This document shows positions 1 to 8,466 of a stretch of DNA of 26,505 nt, piece after piece. Origin of the DNA: DSOS01 sp035286585 (GTDB taxonomy: Bacteria > Chloroflexota > Anaerolineae > Anaerolineales > UBA4823); contig DATEDC010000020.1 in NCBI GenBank assembly GCA_035286585.1, positions 1-26,505 on the forward strand, read 5' to 3'. A program made the position numbers and the translations under genes. Positions within the stretch are counted from its first letter, which is position 1; each line of letters starts with the position of its first letter. The notes beneath the pieces were generated by a model that saw only the letters and a list, made by a program, of their open reading frames with translations, was not told where the DNA came from and made no database searches.

Positions 1-180
1 GCAGTCGCAGAGCTGGGTGCCGTGGTGCGGGCAGTTGCACTCCAGGTGAGCGGCGCGAGCCACCTGCAGGTCGAAGGAGCGCACCACTTGCAGCCCGGCC
101 TGGTTGAGATGCCGGATGACCCAGGAGATGCCCTTCTGCCATCCGGTGGAGAGGGTAAGCAAGGGAGTGGTCTGGTGCAT
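1..180 (-). CDS. Hypothetical protein, C-terminus cut by window edge
   Basis: An open frame runs from an ATG at 178-180 to the window edge, giving 60 residues beginning MHQTTPLLTLSTGW. An AAAGGTG element about 8 nt before the ATG can serve as ribosome binding site. The visible part has no membrane segment. It ends in a Cys/His-rich patch (CNCPHHGTQLCDC) that could bind a metal, although the rest of the protein is missing. I do not recognise the family. The gene is divergent from the Rieske gene at 369, so the 190-bp gap between them probably holds promoters for both directions. Coding potential is judged from the uninterrupted frame and the plausible start only. Confidence 0.55.
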   Translation of the reverse strand, partial: MHQTTPLLTLSTGWQKGISWVIRHLNQAGLQVVRSFDLQVARAAHLECNCPHHGTQLCDC

Positions 181-310
181 TAAAAAACACCTTTAGCCCA
201 CAGTATAGGAGAGGTCAAAGGGAGGGGCTAGCGCTGTTTCGCCCGAATCCGGGTAGGCATTTTCGCCTGTATAAGCCAAAATGCTCCCTGCGGAACAGGT
301 CAAATAGCGC

Positions 311-340
311 TTGTGCAGGCCATATCCACAGGTATATATT
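311..340 (+). promoter_or_regulatory. Possible promoter of the Rieske gene
   Basis: A TTGTGC element at 311-316 and a TATATT element at 335-340 are separated by 18 bp. A purine-rich GGAGG ribosome binding site follows about 17 bp downstream, just before the ATG at 369. The match to a sigma-70 promoter is only moderate. Confidence 0.3.
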
Positions 341-368
341 AAACGAGGACGAAAAAGGAGGGCTCACC

Positions 369-863
369 ATGGCTGATAATAAGGGACTCACGCGCAGGGA
401 TACGCTCAAGATTGCCACCTGGACCATTGGCGGCCTTATCAGCAGCGCATTGGGTTTGCCGGCTGTTGCGTATATCATTGGACCAGCCCTTAAACCGAGC
501 GACGATCAAGGCTGGATTAAGCTGGGACCTACTACAAAAGTCGAATTTGGCGTCCCCACGTTGTTCAAGGCGAAGATCACTCGCCAGACCGGGTGGATTT
601 CATCTGAGGAGCAGGTGGGTGTATTTGTCTTGACTGAGGATGGACGGGACTATATCGCTATGTCGAATATCTGCACCCATCTCGGCTGCCGGGTGCGCTG
701 GATCCAGGATAAAGAGCGCTTTTTATCGCCCTGCCACAACGGCATATTCGACAAACGCGGCATGGTCATTTCCGGCCCACCGCCGCGCCCGCTGGATCGC
801 TACGAGATCAAGATCGAAAACGGGCAGGTTCACATCGGCAAGCTATATTGGGTGGAAACCTGA
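369..863 (+). CDS. Rieske iron-sulfur protein, Tat-type, altered cluster motif
   Basis: This 164-residue protein resembles the Rieske subunit of cytochrome bc-type quinol oxidases. The N-terminus has a twin-arginine motif (TRRDTLK, Arg9-Arg10) followed by a hydrophobic segment to about residue 42, consistent with a Tat-exported, membrane-anchored protein. Box I is canonical (CTHLGC, Cys102, His104, Cys107). Box II reads SPCHNG at 120-125 instead of the usual CPCH. In family terms the first Cys of box II is an iron ligand, and here it is Ser120; the disulfide Cys122 and ligand His123 remain. A downstream GPPPRPLDRYE stretch is the normal proline loop. The start is set by GGAGG 8 nt upstream. 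No cytochrome b or c1 gene is adjacent, so its partner is unknown. Rieske fold is confident; a working [2Fe-2S] cluster is not. Confidence 0.88.
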   Translation: MADNKGLTRRDTLKIATWTIGGLISSALGLPAVAYIIGPALKPSDDQGWIKLGPTTKVEFGVPTLFKAKITRQTGWISSEEQVGVFVLTEDGRDYIAMSNICTHLGCRVRWIQDKERFLSPCHNGIFDKRGMVISGPPPRPLDRYEIKIENGQVHIGKLYWVET

Positions 864-1634
864 TTTCATTTCTGGCGACGCCTGTTCTTTTACGCCAAAC
901 AGCTCTGCCACATATGGAAATCCAAACCAGGTCACGCCCAACCCGAACGAAACCCCACTGATCAGGCGCATCCAGGAGTTGAACGACCCCAGGGCATTTC
1001 CAACGTAGAAAGAGGGTGGAAAAACTTTATTCGACAGGGCAGCCAGCCAGGCGTTGGTATAGCGGAAGCCCTGATCCAGGCCGGACAGGTCGCTGAGCAG
1101 GTGGGTGATGCCATCCAGGGCCATCGGCAGCAGAAACAGGGTCAACCCCCACCAGGGGAGGCGCAGCGGTATGGGCAAACCCGGATAGTGAAGTTTGAGG
1201 CGGCGCAGGCCAGTCCAGGCCAGGCCGAAGATTAAAGCGCTGGCGTACATGGAGACCATGCGGTCTGACCAGGCCACCTTCCAGCCCATCTCGGGATTGC
1301 CGATGAACTGGCGTAAGAGCAGTGGGTCGCTCGTGTTCTGCCAGGCGGCCTGGATTTCGCTCAACGAATACATCGCCTGTGGGCCAAACAAAAAGAAAGA
1401 TCGCTGAGGCAGTTGGTGGCATTGAAAAGAATAGATGAAATAGATGGCGTCCGCGGCTCTGCTCCATCCCAACTGCATAAAAACTGGCGCCAGGAAAGGC
1501 AGCCCGACGTAAAGGCCCAGGGCCAGGGCGAAGACGGCGACCCAATGGCGGCTCAGCCAGTAAGACAGCGGGCTTTTATCCCCAGCGCTTGAGCGAGGAT
1601 GAACACGGGTGAGTTTACCTTGACGGATATCCAT
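843..1634 (-). CDS. DUF2085 family integral membrane protein
   Basis: A 263-residue membrane protein of unknown function. It has about five hydrophobic segments, the first near residues 29-54. The short sequence CHQLPQRSFFLFG in the first third is the hallmark of DUF2085 proteins (a Cys-His pair followed by an RSFF-like core). I placed the start at the ATG at 1634; a TTG five codons upstream (1649) is in frame but has no better ribosome binding site. The 3' end overlaps the convergent Rieske gene by 21 bp. No partner gene suggests a function. Confidence 0.75.
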   Translation of the reverse strand: MDIRQGKLTRVHPRSSAGDKSPLSYWLSRHWVAVFALALGLYVGLPFLAPVFMQLGWSRAADAIYFIYSFQCHQLPQRSFFLFGPQAMYSLSEIQAAWQNTSDPLLLRQFIGNPEMGWKVAWSDRMVSMYASALIFGLAWTGLRRLKLHYPGLPIPLRLPWWGLTLFLLPMALDGITHLLSDLSGLDQGFRYTNAWLAALSNKVFPPSFYVGNALGSFNSWMRLISGVSFGLGVTWFGFPYVAELFGVKEQASPEMKSGFHPI

Positions 1635-1771
1635 AGCAAGATCTTTCAATCAATGAGTCGATGAACCGCGTGGCTATCTATTATAGAGCATATAGATCGT
1701 AAATTTAACCGCCAAATGACTTAGAAACGGATAAGCAATATTGCCTGTAATCGATCCCATGACTTTTGAGC

Positions 1772-1975
1772 CGGTCGGTTGGTGGTGACGCTTGTCGTAA
1801 GAGGCACATGCTCGGGGATCATGCCGTAATGAGCCAGCGCCGACTGCAGGCTGACATACGACGCCGGAAGCATACGATTGGCAACCAGGTATGGATGAGG
1901 ATTTACTTTTAGGAATGGTGGTGCCAGGCAATAGAGGCCGCCGCGGAGCTGAAAGAAGCGGGGATATCCCGGGGA
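1772..1975 (-). pseudogene. Remnant of an AbiEi-type antitoxin/transcriptional regulator
   Basis: Read on the minus strand, this stretch encodes pieces typical of AbiEi-family antitoxin regulators: QLRGGLYCLAPPF, then PHPYLVANRMLPASYVSLQS, then ALAHYGMIPEHVPLTTSVTT. These correspond to the end of the winged-helix region and the conserved core after it. The usual winged-helix N-terminus and start codon are not recognisable upstream. After the TSVTT motif the similarity is lost in this frame, while an adjacent frame stays open to about 1674, so at least one frameshift is likely. No AbiEii nucleotidyltransferase toxin partner is present. Family assignment rests on remembered motif patterns. I read it as a decayed toxin-antitoxin or defence gene rather than a functional one. 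The rest of the 1650-2099 gap shows no other gene. Confidence 0.55.
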
Positions 1976-2099
1976 GATGCCGCTATAATCGCCGTGCTCA
2001 GTATTATAATGAGTGTCTAGTTCGCTGCACCCTCCCCAAAGTGTTAGCAGGCGCCAGGGGAAGGGAGCTTTCGATAGACCTTACCGGTGAGTCCATTCC

Positions 2100-5000
2100 T
2101 TGAACTGCCCGAACTGCCAGACCCAAAATCCGGATGACGCCCGGTATTGTATGAACTGCGGCGTTGCCCTAGAGATGCGCTGCCCCAACTGTGGGACCTT
2201 AGTATCAGCTCAGGCAAAATTTTGCACCCATTGCGGGCAGCAGCTCGGCGGGGCGGCGGCTCGCAGCAGCGACTCATCGCGCCCCCAGGCCCCCGGAGAG
2301 GCGACCCTCTCCGACCTGCAGAAGTATATCCCGAAAGATTTGCTGTCCAAATTCGAGTCCGCCAAAGCGAGCGGGGGGATGCAAGGCGAACGGCGAATTG
2401 TCACTATCCTCTTCTGTGACATCGTAGGCTCCACAGCCGCAGCGGTGCACATGGATCCTGAGGATTGGACTGAGATTGTAAACCGCGCTTTTGAGTATCT
2501 CATTGCGCCGATCTATCGGTACGAAGGGATGGTGGCACGCTTAATGGGTGACGCAATTCTCGCTTTTTTCGGCGCGCCCATCGCCCACGAAGACGACCCA
2601 GAACGTGCCGTGCTGGCTGGTCTGGAGATTCTAGAGGGAATAGGCGAGTTCAACGAAGCGATCAAATTGGAATTCGGCTTGGATCTGGATGTCCGCATAG
2701 GGATCAACACGGGGCAGGTTGTCATCGGGGAAGTCGGATCGGATTTGCGCGTCGAATATACCGCGATGGGAGATGCAGTAAACCTCGCCGCGCGCATGGA
2801 GCAAACTGCGCAACCGGGCAGCCTGCAGATCTCTGATCACACCTATAAGTTGATTGCTCCGCTGTTTCGGGTGAAAGATATCGGCGAGGTCCAGGTCAAG
2901 GGCCGAGAGCAGCCTGTTCAGGCATATCAGGTGATCGGTAGAAAAGAGGACCCCGGCCGTCTGCGCGGAATAGAAGGCCTGGAGACTCCCTTGTTAGGCC
3001 GCGAAGCGGATCTAAAAACATTACAGCAAATAATGCTTGGGCTCAGCCAGAGTAAAGGGCATATTGTGTCGCTGATTGGTGAAGCGGGTTTGGGTAAAAC
3101 CCGGCTGGTCACGGAATTACGTCACTCCCCACTCCCGGACGGAGAAGAATTCAAAGACTTTATCTGGCTTGAGGGACGCTCCCTTTCCTATGAAAAATCC
3201 ATCCCTTTTCAGATCTTTCGATATCTGATCAACGATTATATCGGTACGCCCGCTTCACAATCTGACGAAGAGAGGTACGCCCGGCTCGCGCATCAAATCC
3301 GTCAATTAGCGCCAGACGAAGATGCGCAGATCACGCCATTTATCGGTACAGTTTTGGGGCTCCCGCTTAAAGGCCCAGATGCAGAGGCTATCCATAAGTT
3401 GGAGCCACAACAGCTTCAGGATTCGATATTTCTAGCGATTCGATCGCTCATCCAGCATCTGGCTATCCAGAAACCTCTGGTCCTGGTTTTTGATGATCTG
3501 CATTGGGCAGACGCGACCTCGCTGCTGCTTCTCGAACGATTGGCGCCTCTGACCGATCAAACCGCTTTAGTGATCATTGCTCTCTTTCGCCCTGATAGGC
3601 GCGAAGATTCCTGGAAGTTCCACGAATTCGCCGAGAGGGAATTTGACTATGGATATACAGCCGTCTCCCTGTCCCCACTGAGCGCGACCAGTTCACGCGA
3701 TCTGGTGGTGAGACTCCTGCAGGCGGCAGACTTGCCAGAAAAAGTGACCAACCTGATCCTTCGCAAGGCAGAAGGGAACCCATTTTTTATCGAGGAAGTG
3801 ATTCGTTCCCTGGTAGATGTAGGTATGAACGAACGCGCAGCTCTTCAGGGATTTGTCGCTGATGAAATCCAAGAAATTAATATCCCGGATACGCTGGCCG
3901 GAGTCCTTACCACACGCCTTGACCAACTGGGTGAGGGACCGAAACGGATTCTGCAATCGGCGGCTGTCATCGGAAGAGAGTTTCGTTACGACACCTTGCG
4001 GGGGATAACCCTGAACGGCGAGGTTTTGGAGGAATCGCTGATCGAATTAATTCGGCGGGGTCAAATCCGGGAAATGAGTCGTATACCCCAGCGCTTGTAT
4101 GCCTTCAATCATGTATTGACCCAAGAGGCGGCGTACACCTCTTTGTTGCGCAGAGATCGGCGCACAATCCACATGCGCATTGCTGAATGGTGGGTAGGAC
4201 AAGACCCGGATCAAGTTCATACGATCGCCCAGCATTTTCTCGCCGCAGGCTCACAGGCACGCGCACTGCCATATCTGGTTGAGGCGGGAGAGCGGGCCGC
4301 GCATGCCTACGCTATAGAGGAAGCATTCGCGCTTTATTCACAGGCTTCCAAGATTGTTGATTCTAGTGGGGATCCAGCGCAGGTATGCAGGATCTACGGC
4401 GGTTTGGGTGAAGTATTGAACTGGATGGGACGCCATTCAGAAGCAGTGGATGCCTATAAAGCCATGCTCTACGCTGCAGAAGCGGACGGAGATGTAACAG
4501 CACAAGCCGCTGCCTGGCATGGCATCGCCGAGGCGCAGATGCAGTGGGGTGAACCACGCGCCGCACTCGAAAGTGCACAACGGGAAGAGGGCGTTGCTCG
4601 CCAGGCCAGGCTCGAGCTCCCCCTGGCGAAAGCTCTATGGATGAAGGCATGGGGGCTGTTCATGTTAGGGCAGGCGGCAGAAGCGCTTGAAATAGCTCAT
4701 GAAGTCGCCAGTCTCAGTGGTCAGGTCGGCGATACCGGGCAGATGGCCCACAGCCTCAATCTGCTCGGGGTCCTTTACACAACCACGGGCCATTACACCG
4801 AGGCGGCCAACCAATTCGAAAAGGCTCTGGATATTTTTCGCAGCATGGGGAACAGGCGCCGGGCAATGCCCTTGTTGAATAACCTTGGGGTCATTGCCGA
4901 ATCACGCGGCGATTATAGAATGGCGTTTGAACGGTATCAAGAAGCGCTTGAGATAGCGCGGGAGATCGGCAACCGCAATGGGGAAGCGGTCTATCTGAGC

Positions 5001-5540
5001 AACTTGGGTGGGGCTAAAGTCAGACTGGGAGATTTCCAGTCGGCCGAAGGTGATTTGCGCCAGGTGATCGATCTAGCAGGCGAGGCTGGATCTTATGTGC
5101 TGTCTTCCACTTACAGCCATCTCGCGGAAGCCTCATTGGCGCAACAAAAGGGGAGTGAGGCGTTGCTGTATGCTCGCCAGGCGCTCGATTTAGGCATTAA
5201 TAACGAATCTCAGGATGATATTGGCTTGGCATGGCGGGTATTGGGGTTGGTGGCGGCGCAGGCAGGGGGGTTTATTTCGCTGGAGAATGCGGATAAGGAC
5301 GGGCACACCGACTACAGCGCAGCCGCCTGTTTCGCCAGGAGCGATGAAATTTTCAACGAGATCGGCCGGGAGGAGGAGAGAGCGCGAACGATGCGCCTCT
5401 GGGCGAAATTCGAATTGACCAGTGGGGATCGTTCAGCCGGAATGGCCAGGTGGCAGGAAGCAAAACGCATCTTTGAGCGCTTGGGGGCTGAGCTGGAAGT
5501 TCAGGCAATGGAAGATTTCCCACCCGAACTGCATGGATAG
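2100..5540 (+). CDS. Zinc ribbon - class III nucleotide cyclase - AAA ATPase - TPR regulator
   Basis: A 1146-residue cytoplasmic signalling protein. Residues 3-45 carry four CxxC knuckles (Cys3/6, 17/20, 28/31, 42/45), forming a double zinc ribbon. A class III adenylate/guanylate cyclase domain covers about 98-290. It has both metal-binding aspartates (Asp107 in FCDIVGST and Asp151 in MGDAILAFF) and the Asn/Arg pair in GDAVNLAARME, so it looks catalytically competent. An ATPase domain follows, with Walker A GEAGLGKT near 327-334 and Walker B LVLVFDDLHWAD near 460-470. TPR-like helices fill about 715-1130. The start is TTG: an in-frame TGA lies 9-12 nt upstream and GGTGAG is 8 nt before it, so no earlier start exists. 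The gene appears monocistronic. The signal it senses and whether it makes cAMP or cGMP cannot be told from sequence. Confidence 0.9.
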   Translation: MNCPNCQTQNPDDARYCMNCGVALEMRCPNCGTLVSAQAKFCTHCGQQLGGAAARSSDSSRPQAPGEATLSDLQKYIPKDLLSKFESAKASGGMQGERRIVTILFCDIVGSTAAAVHMDPEDWTEIVNRAFEYLIAPIYRYEGMVARLMGDAILAFFGAPIAHEDDPERAVLAGLEILEGIGEFNEAIKLEFGLDLDVRIGINTGQVVIGEVGSDLRVEYTAMGDAVNLAARMEQTAQPGSLQISDHTYKLIAPLFRVKDIGEVQVKGREQPVQAYQVIGRKEDPGRLRGIEGLETPLLGREADLKTLQQIMLGLSQSKGHIVSLIGEAGLGKTRLVTELRHSPLPDGEEFKDFIWLEGRSLSYEKSIPFQIFRYLINDYIGTPASQSDEERYARLAHQIRQLAPDEDAQITPFIGTVLGLPLKGPDAEAIHKLEPQQLQDSIFLAIRSLIQHLAIQKPLVLVFDDLHWADATSLLLLERLAPLTDQTALVIIALFRPDRREDSWKFHEFAEREFDYGYTAVSLSPLSATSSRDLVVRLLQAADLPEKVTNLILRKAEGNPFFIEEVIRSLVDVGMNERAALQGFVADEIQEINIPDTLAGVLTTRLDQLGEGPKRILQSAAVIGREFRYDTLRGITLNGEVLEESLIELIRRGQIREMSRIPQRLYAFNHVLTQEAAYTSLLRRDRRTIHMRIAEWWVGQDPDQVHTIAQHFLAAGSQARALPYLVEAGERAAHAYAIEEAFALYSQASKIVDSSGDPAQVCRIYGGLGEVLNWMGRHSEAVDAYKAMLYAAEADGDVTAQAAAWHGIAEAQMQWGEPRAALESAQREEGVARQARLELPLAKALWMKAWGLFMLGQAAEALEIAHEVASLSGQVGDTGQMAHSLNLLGVLYTTTGHYTEAANQFEKALDIFRSMGNRRRAMPLLNNLGVIAESRGDYRMAFERYQEALEIAREIGNRNGEAVYLSNLGGAKVRLGDFQSAEGDLRQVIDLAGEAGSYVLSSTYSHLAEASLAQQKGSEALLYARQALDLGINNESQDDIGLAWRVLGLVAAQAGGFISLENADKDGHTDYSAAACFARSDEIFNEIGREEERARTMRLWAKFELTSGDRSAGMARWQEAKRIFERLGAELEVQAMEDFPPELHG

Positions 5541-5582
5541 TTGAGATAATACTGCCCCCCAAATGCGCAAAACCCATCTAAG

Positions 5583-5613
5583 TTGACTGAAGAGGGGTAA
5601 ATCCGAGTATAAT
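5583..5613 (+). promoter_or_regulatory. Probable sigma-70-type promoter for the secreted-protein gene
   Basis: TTGACT at 5583-5588 and a perfect TATAAT at 5608-5613 are separated by 19 bp, slightly long. They lie about 70 bp before the start at 5685 in the gap after the cyclase gene, and no other gene could use them in this direction. Confidence 0.45.
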
Positions 5614-5684
5614 TGTCATAATTAAGTCAGCCTCTCCGCAATATCTGAGGGGGAGGATCAGTATCCTGAATGGAGGTTCGTCCT

Positions 5685-6239
5685 ATGAGAGGTAATCGGC
5701 GTATTCTGATTTCTGGCTCTGCGATCGTGATCTTGCTCCTGATCTTTGTCCCACCTGCCTTCGCGGGGAAGTTTCATTTTAATACCTTGGAATTTAGTAT
5801 CGGGCATTCGCTGGTCCTTGACGGCACTCTCGTCGGGCTGGGAAACGAAGCTGCTCAGGTTAACCTGACTGCGGTTGGATCGGTCACTGCGATGTGCGAG
5901 AACCGCGGAGGGCAGCGAGCTCCGGGTCGTAACCCCATCTCCGTGGAGGTCGAACAGGTCGTGACGGTCACGTTCGATTCGAATGGCCGGGCGTTGGTAT
6001 TCGTCCTGGCGCCGGATCCGACCTCCCCAGAATTTGAGCCCTCGCCAACCCCGAAAGAAGCCGGATGTCCAAATGGAAACTGGAGTGTGGTCGACATTCT
6101 TGATGGCTCTACCAATTGGACGGCTGCCAGAATCGTCGTTCTGGATGAGGTGGGGATAATCCAAATCGACCAATCCTTCGCTTGTACGACATTCTTCGAA
6201 AACGGCGTGGTGGTCGGGATCGAATGCGTGGAAGCTTAA
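5685..6239 (+). CDS. Secreted protein of unknown function
   Basis: A 184-residue protein with a clear Sec signal peptide: positive start (MRGNRR), a hydrophobic core to about residue 22, and an AFAGK-type cleavage region. I chose the ATG at 5685 rather than the in-frame ATG at 5670. The GGAGG at 5672-5676 lies 8 nt before 5685 and would otherwise be inside the coding sequence. The mature part has a few cysteines (near MCEN, GCPNG, FACTTF and IECVEA) that could form disulfides outside the cell. It is rich in beta-type sequence with no recognised enzyme motif. A promoter-like pair lies 70 bp upstream. I do not recognise the family. Confidence 0.75.
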   Translation: MRGNRRILISGSAIVILLLIFVPPAFAGKFHFNTLEFSIGHSLVLDGTLVGLGNEAAQVNLTAVGSVTAMCENRGGQRAPGRNPISVEVEQVVTVTFDSNGRALVFVLAPDPTSPEFEPSPTPKEAGCPNGNWSVVDILDGSTNWTAARIVVLDEVGIIQIDQSFACTTFFENGVVVGIECVEA

Positions 6240-6308
6240 TAATTGCTAAAACACAACCTGATCGATGAAGGTAACGAAGAATTACTCAACTTACAAAGAA
6301 AAACAACC

Positions 6309-7211
6309 ATGGAAACCGACAGGCGTAAAATTACCCCCCATTTGTGGTTTGACAAAGAAGCCAAAGAGGCGGCAGAATTCTACACCTCCATATTCCCGGA
6401 TTCAAAAGTCACGAAAGTAACAACGCTTCACAATACCCCTTCGGGCTCGGCAGATACTGTTTCCTTCGTGCTTTTGGGGCAGGCATTCATGGCGATCAGC
6501 GCCGGCCCACTTTTCAAATTCAATCCATCTATTTCATTTCACGTTAAGTGCAAGACGAAGGATGAGGTAGATGCATTATGGGAAAAACTGTCTGAAGGCG
6601 GAACAGTGCTTATGGAACTTGGCAAATATCCATTCAGCGAAAAGTATGGATGGCTACAGGACAAATATGGCCTTTCTTGGCAGATAATCTTCGCAGGTGA
6701 GAGCGAGATAAAGCAAAGCATTACCCCCATACTCATGTTTGTAGGAGGAGTGTGCGGTAAAGCGGAAGAAGCGGTTAACTTCTATACGTCCGTATTCCAT
6801 GATTCACAAGTGAGCGTTCTTGCACGCTACGGCATGGGTGAGGAACCAGACAAAGAAGGAACTGTAAAGTACGTCCATTTTACACTTGAAGGCCAAGAGT
6901 TTGGGGCTATGGACAGCGCTCATGAACACAACTTTACCTTCAATGAAGCAATCTCATTGATGGTGTATTGCGACACCCAAGAAGAAATTGATTACTACTG
7001 GGATAAGCTCTCGGCTGTTCCTGAAGCGGAACAATGCGGTTGGCTCAAGGACAAGTATGGCCTATCGTGGCAGATTGTCCCTACCACTATGGACGAGATG
7101 ATGGCAATGGGTACCGGGGAGCAAATTGACCGTGTGACACAGGCATTTCTTAAGATGAAGAAGTTTGATCTTGCCCAGCTAGAGAAAGCATATTTCTCAA
7201 AGCATCATTAA
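6309..7211 (+). CDS. Tandem VOC/PhnB-like (glyoxalase superfamily) protein
   Basis: A protein of about 300 residues built from two similar PhnB-like domains. Each begins with a paired-beta module (ITPHLWFDKEAKEAAEFYTS and ITPILMFVGG...AVNFYTS) and ends with the same signature (GWLQDKYGLSWQI and GWLKDKYGLSWQI). This is the family sometimes annotated as 3-demethylubiquinone methyltransferase-like, a name that is misleading because no SAM-binding motif is present. The start is taken at the ATG at 6309, where domain homology begins; a TTG at 6243 would add 22 unconserved residues. Base composition is more AT-rich than the flanking genes, which hints at transfer. The next gene, a third copy of the domain, starts 20 bp downstream. 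The substrate is unknown. Confidence 0.85.
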   Translation: METDRRKITPHLWFDKEAKEAAEFYTSIFPDSKVTKVTTLHNTPSGSADTVSFVLLGQAFMAISAGPLFKFNPSISFHVKCKTKDEVDALWEKLSEGGTVLMELGKYPFSEKYGWLQDKYGLSWQIIFAGESEIKQSITPILMFVGGVCGKAEEAVNFYTSVFHDSQVSVLARYGMGEEPDKEGTVKYVHFTLEGQEFGAMDSAHEHNFTFNEAISLMVYCDTQEEIDYYWDKLSAVPEAEQCGWLKDKYGLSWQIVPTTMDEMMAMGTGEQIDRVTQAFLKMKKFDLAQLEKAYFSKHH

Positions 7212-7231
7212 AAATTTTAGGAGGTAAACAC

Positions 7232-7666
7232 ATGATAAAACTAAACACATATCTCAACTTTGCCGGCAACGCAGAAGCAGCATTTAACTTTTACAAATCC
7301 GTTTTTGGCGGAGAGTTTACCTCTGTTGTCCGATTTGCGGATATGCCGGTGGAAGGGCTCAGTATTCCCAAAGAGGACGAAAACAAGATCATGCACATCG
7401 GCTTGCCTGTTGGTAAAGACGATACTCTGATGGCTTCCGACACTCTTGAATCGTTTGGGCAAAAGCTAACACAGGGCAACAATTCCTACATCTCAATCCA
7501 TCCGGAAAGCAAAGAGGAAGCCAACAGGATCTTTAATGCCCTCTCCGCCGGCGGTACGATAGAAATGCCCATGGCGGACCAGGTTTGGGGAGACTACTAC
7601 GGAAGCCTCAGGGATAAGTTTGGAGTACAGTGGATGGTGAACTACACTTACCCGAAGGAGCAATAA
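7232..7666 (+). CDS. VOC/PhnB-like (glyoxalase superfamily) protein
   Basis: A 144-residue single-domain PhnB-like protein. It starts IKLNTYLNFAGNAEAAFNFY and ends YYGSLRDKFGVQWMVNY, matching the two signatures of the tandem gene just upstream. A strong AGGAGG ribosome binding site lies 7 nt before the ATG. It probably forms an operon with the preceding gene and shares its AT-rich composition. Such proteins bind metals or small ligands and often act in resistance or as unclassified lyase/dioxygenase-fold proteins, but nothing here identifies a substrate. Confidence 0.88.
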   Translation: MIKLNTYLNFAGNAEAAFNFYKSVFGGEFTSVVRFADMPVEGLSIPKEDENKIMHIGLPVGKDDTLMASDTLESFGQKLTQGNNSYISIHPESKEEANRIFNALSAGGTIEMPMADQVWGDYYGSLRDKFGVQWMVNYTYPKEQ

Positions 7667-7688
7667 GGATAAAAGAAAGAAACTTCTT

Positions 7689-7720
7689 TAAGCAGGCCTC
7701 GATACGATGAGCGCGGCAGG
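7689..7720. repeat. Diverged copy of the terminator/tRNA-end sequence at 14291-14322
   Basis: The 32 bp at 7689-7720 match 14291-14322 at about 26 of 32 positions, in the same orientation, sharing the blocks TAAGCAGG and CGCGGCAGG. At 14291 the matching block spans half of an intrinsic terminator and the 3' end of a tRNA-like remnant. Here the hairpin is not preserved. It may be a decayed duplicate, and chance is not excluded at this length. Confidence 0.3.
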
Positions 7721-7794
7721 GCTCGCCAGGCTGCTGGCAGCCCCTGCATCTTAACATTTCCGTGCCGATAGACAGAAAAACGATGAGAGGATTG

Positions 7795-8463
7795 TCATTT
7801 ACTCTCGGGATTGCCTTCGAGTCCCAGGCCTGCCTCCCGCGCCCGGACGATGGCTTGGGCCCGATCAGCGACCTGAAGTTTGCTGAAGATATTGGAGACA
7901 TGGTTCTGCACCGTTTTCGTGCGGAGCAGCAGGCGCTCAGCGATTGTCGCATTATTGTGACCTTGGGCGATAAACTTGAGAATTTCTCGCTCACGTTCGG
8001 AGAGTTCAGGGAAGGCTGAATCAACAGCCGCTGGCCTGAGCGCAGCGAAGTAGTAGATCAGCCGCTGGGCGATCGCTGGGCTGAAGATTGCTTCACCGCG
8101 ACTGACTGCCTTAACGGCTCGGACCACCTCGTCTTGATCTACGTCTTTGAGTAAATACCCACGAGCGCCAGCGCGCATGGCAGCAAAGACGGACTCGTCA
8201 GCCTCAAACATGGTGAGGACCAGCACCCCAATGTGTGGGCTGTTGCGTAAGATGCGCCGGGTAGCCTCGACTCCATTCAGGCCCGGCATCTTGAGATCCA
8301 TCAGGATCACATCGGGTTGGAGTGCTGCGGCTTGAACTATGGCTTCTTCTCCGCTCTCGGCTTCGCCGACAATCTCGATTTCCGGAATTATACTCAGCAT
8401 CGTACGTACCCCTTCGCGATAGAAGGGGTGGTCGTCGGCGATAAGTATACGGATCGGATCCAT
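7795..8463 (-). CDS. NarL/FixJ-type response regulator
   Basis: A 222-residue two-component response regulator. The receiver domain (1-120) has the acidic pair Asp10-Asp11, phosphoacceptor Asp56 (in DVILMDLKMPG) and the conserved Lys of YLLKD near 106. A LuxR-type helix-turn-helix occupies about 152-215 (ELSEREREILKFIAQGHNN...TVQNHVSNIFSKL). Phosphorylation by the histidine kinase encoded 3 bp upstream should switch on DNA binding. The two genes are co-transcribed, kinase first. Target promoters are not evident; the adjacent membrane and secreted-protein genes on the same strand are candidates by proximity only. Confidence 0.95.
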   Translation of the reverse strand: MDPIRILIADDHPFYREGVRTMLSIIPEIEIVGEAESGEEAIVQAAALQPDVILMDLKMPGLNGVEATRRILRNSPHIGVLVLTMFEADESVFAAMRAGARGYLLKDVDQDEVVRAVKAVSRGEAIFSPAIAQRLIYYFAALRPAAVDSAFPELSEREREILKFIAQGHNNATIAERLLLRTKTVQNHVSNIFSKLQVADRAQAIVRAREAGLGLEGNPESK

Positions 8464-8466
8464 GCT

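Noticed and set aside
1891..2103. A 70-codon plus-strand frame before the cyclase gene
   Set aside because: It overlaps the AbiEi-like remnant, which has recognisable motifs on the opposite strand, and lacks a ribosome binding site.
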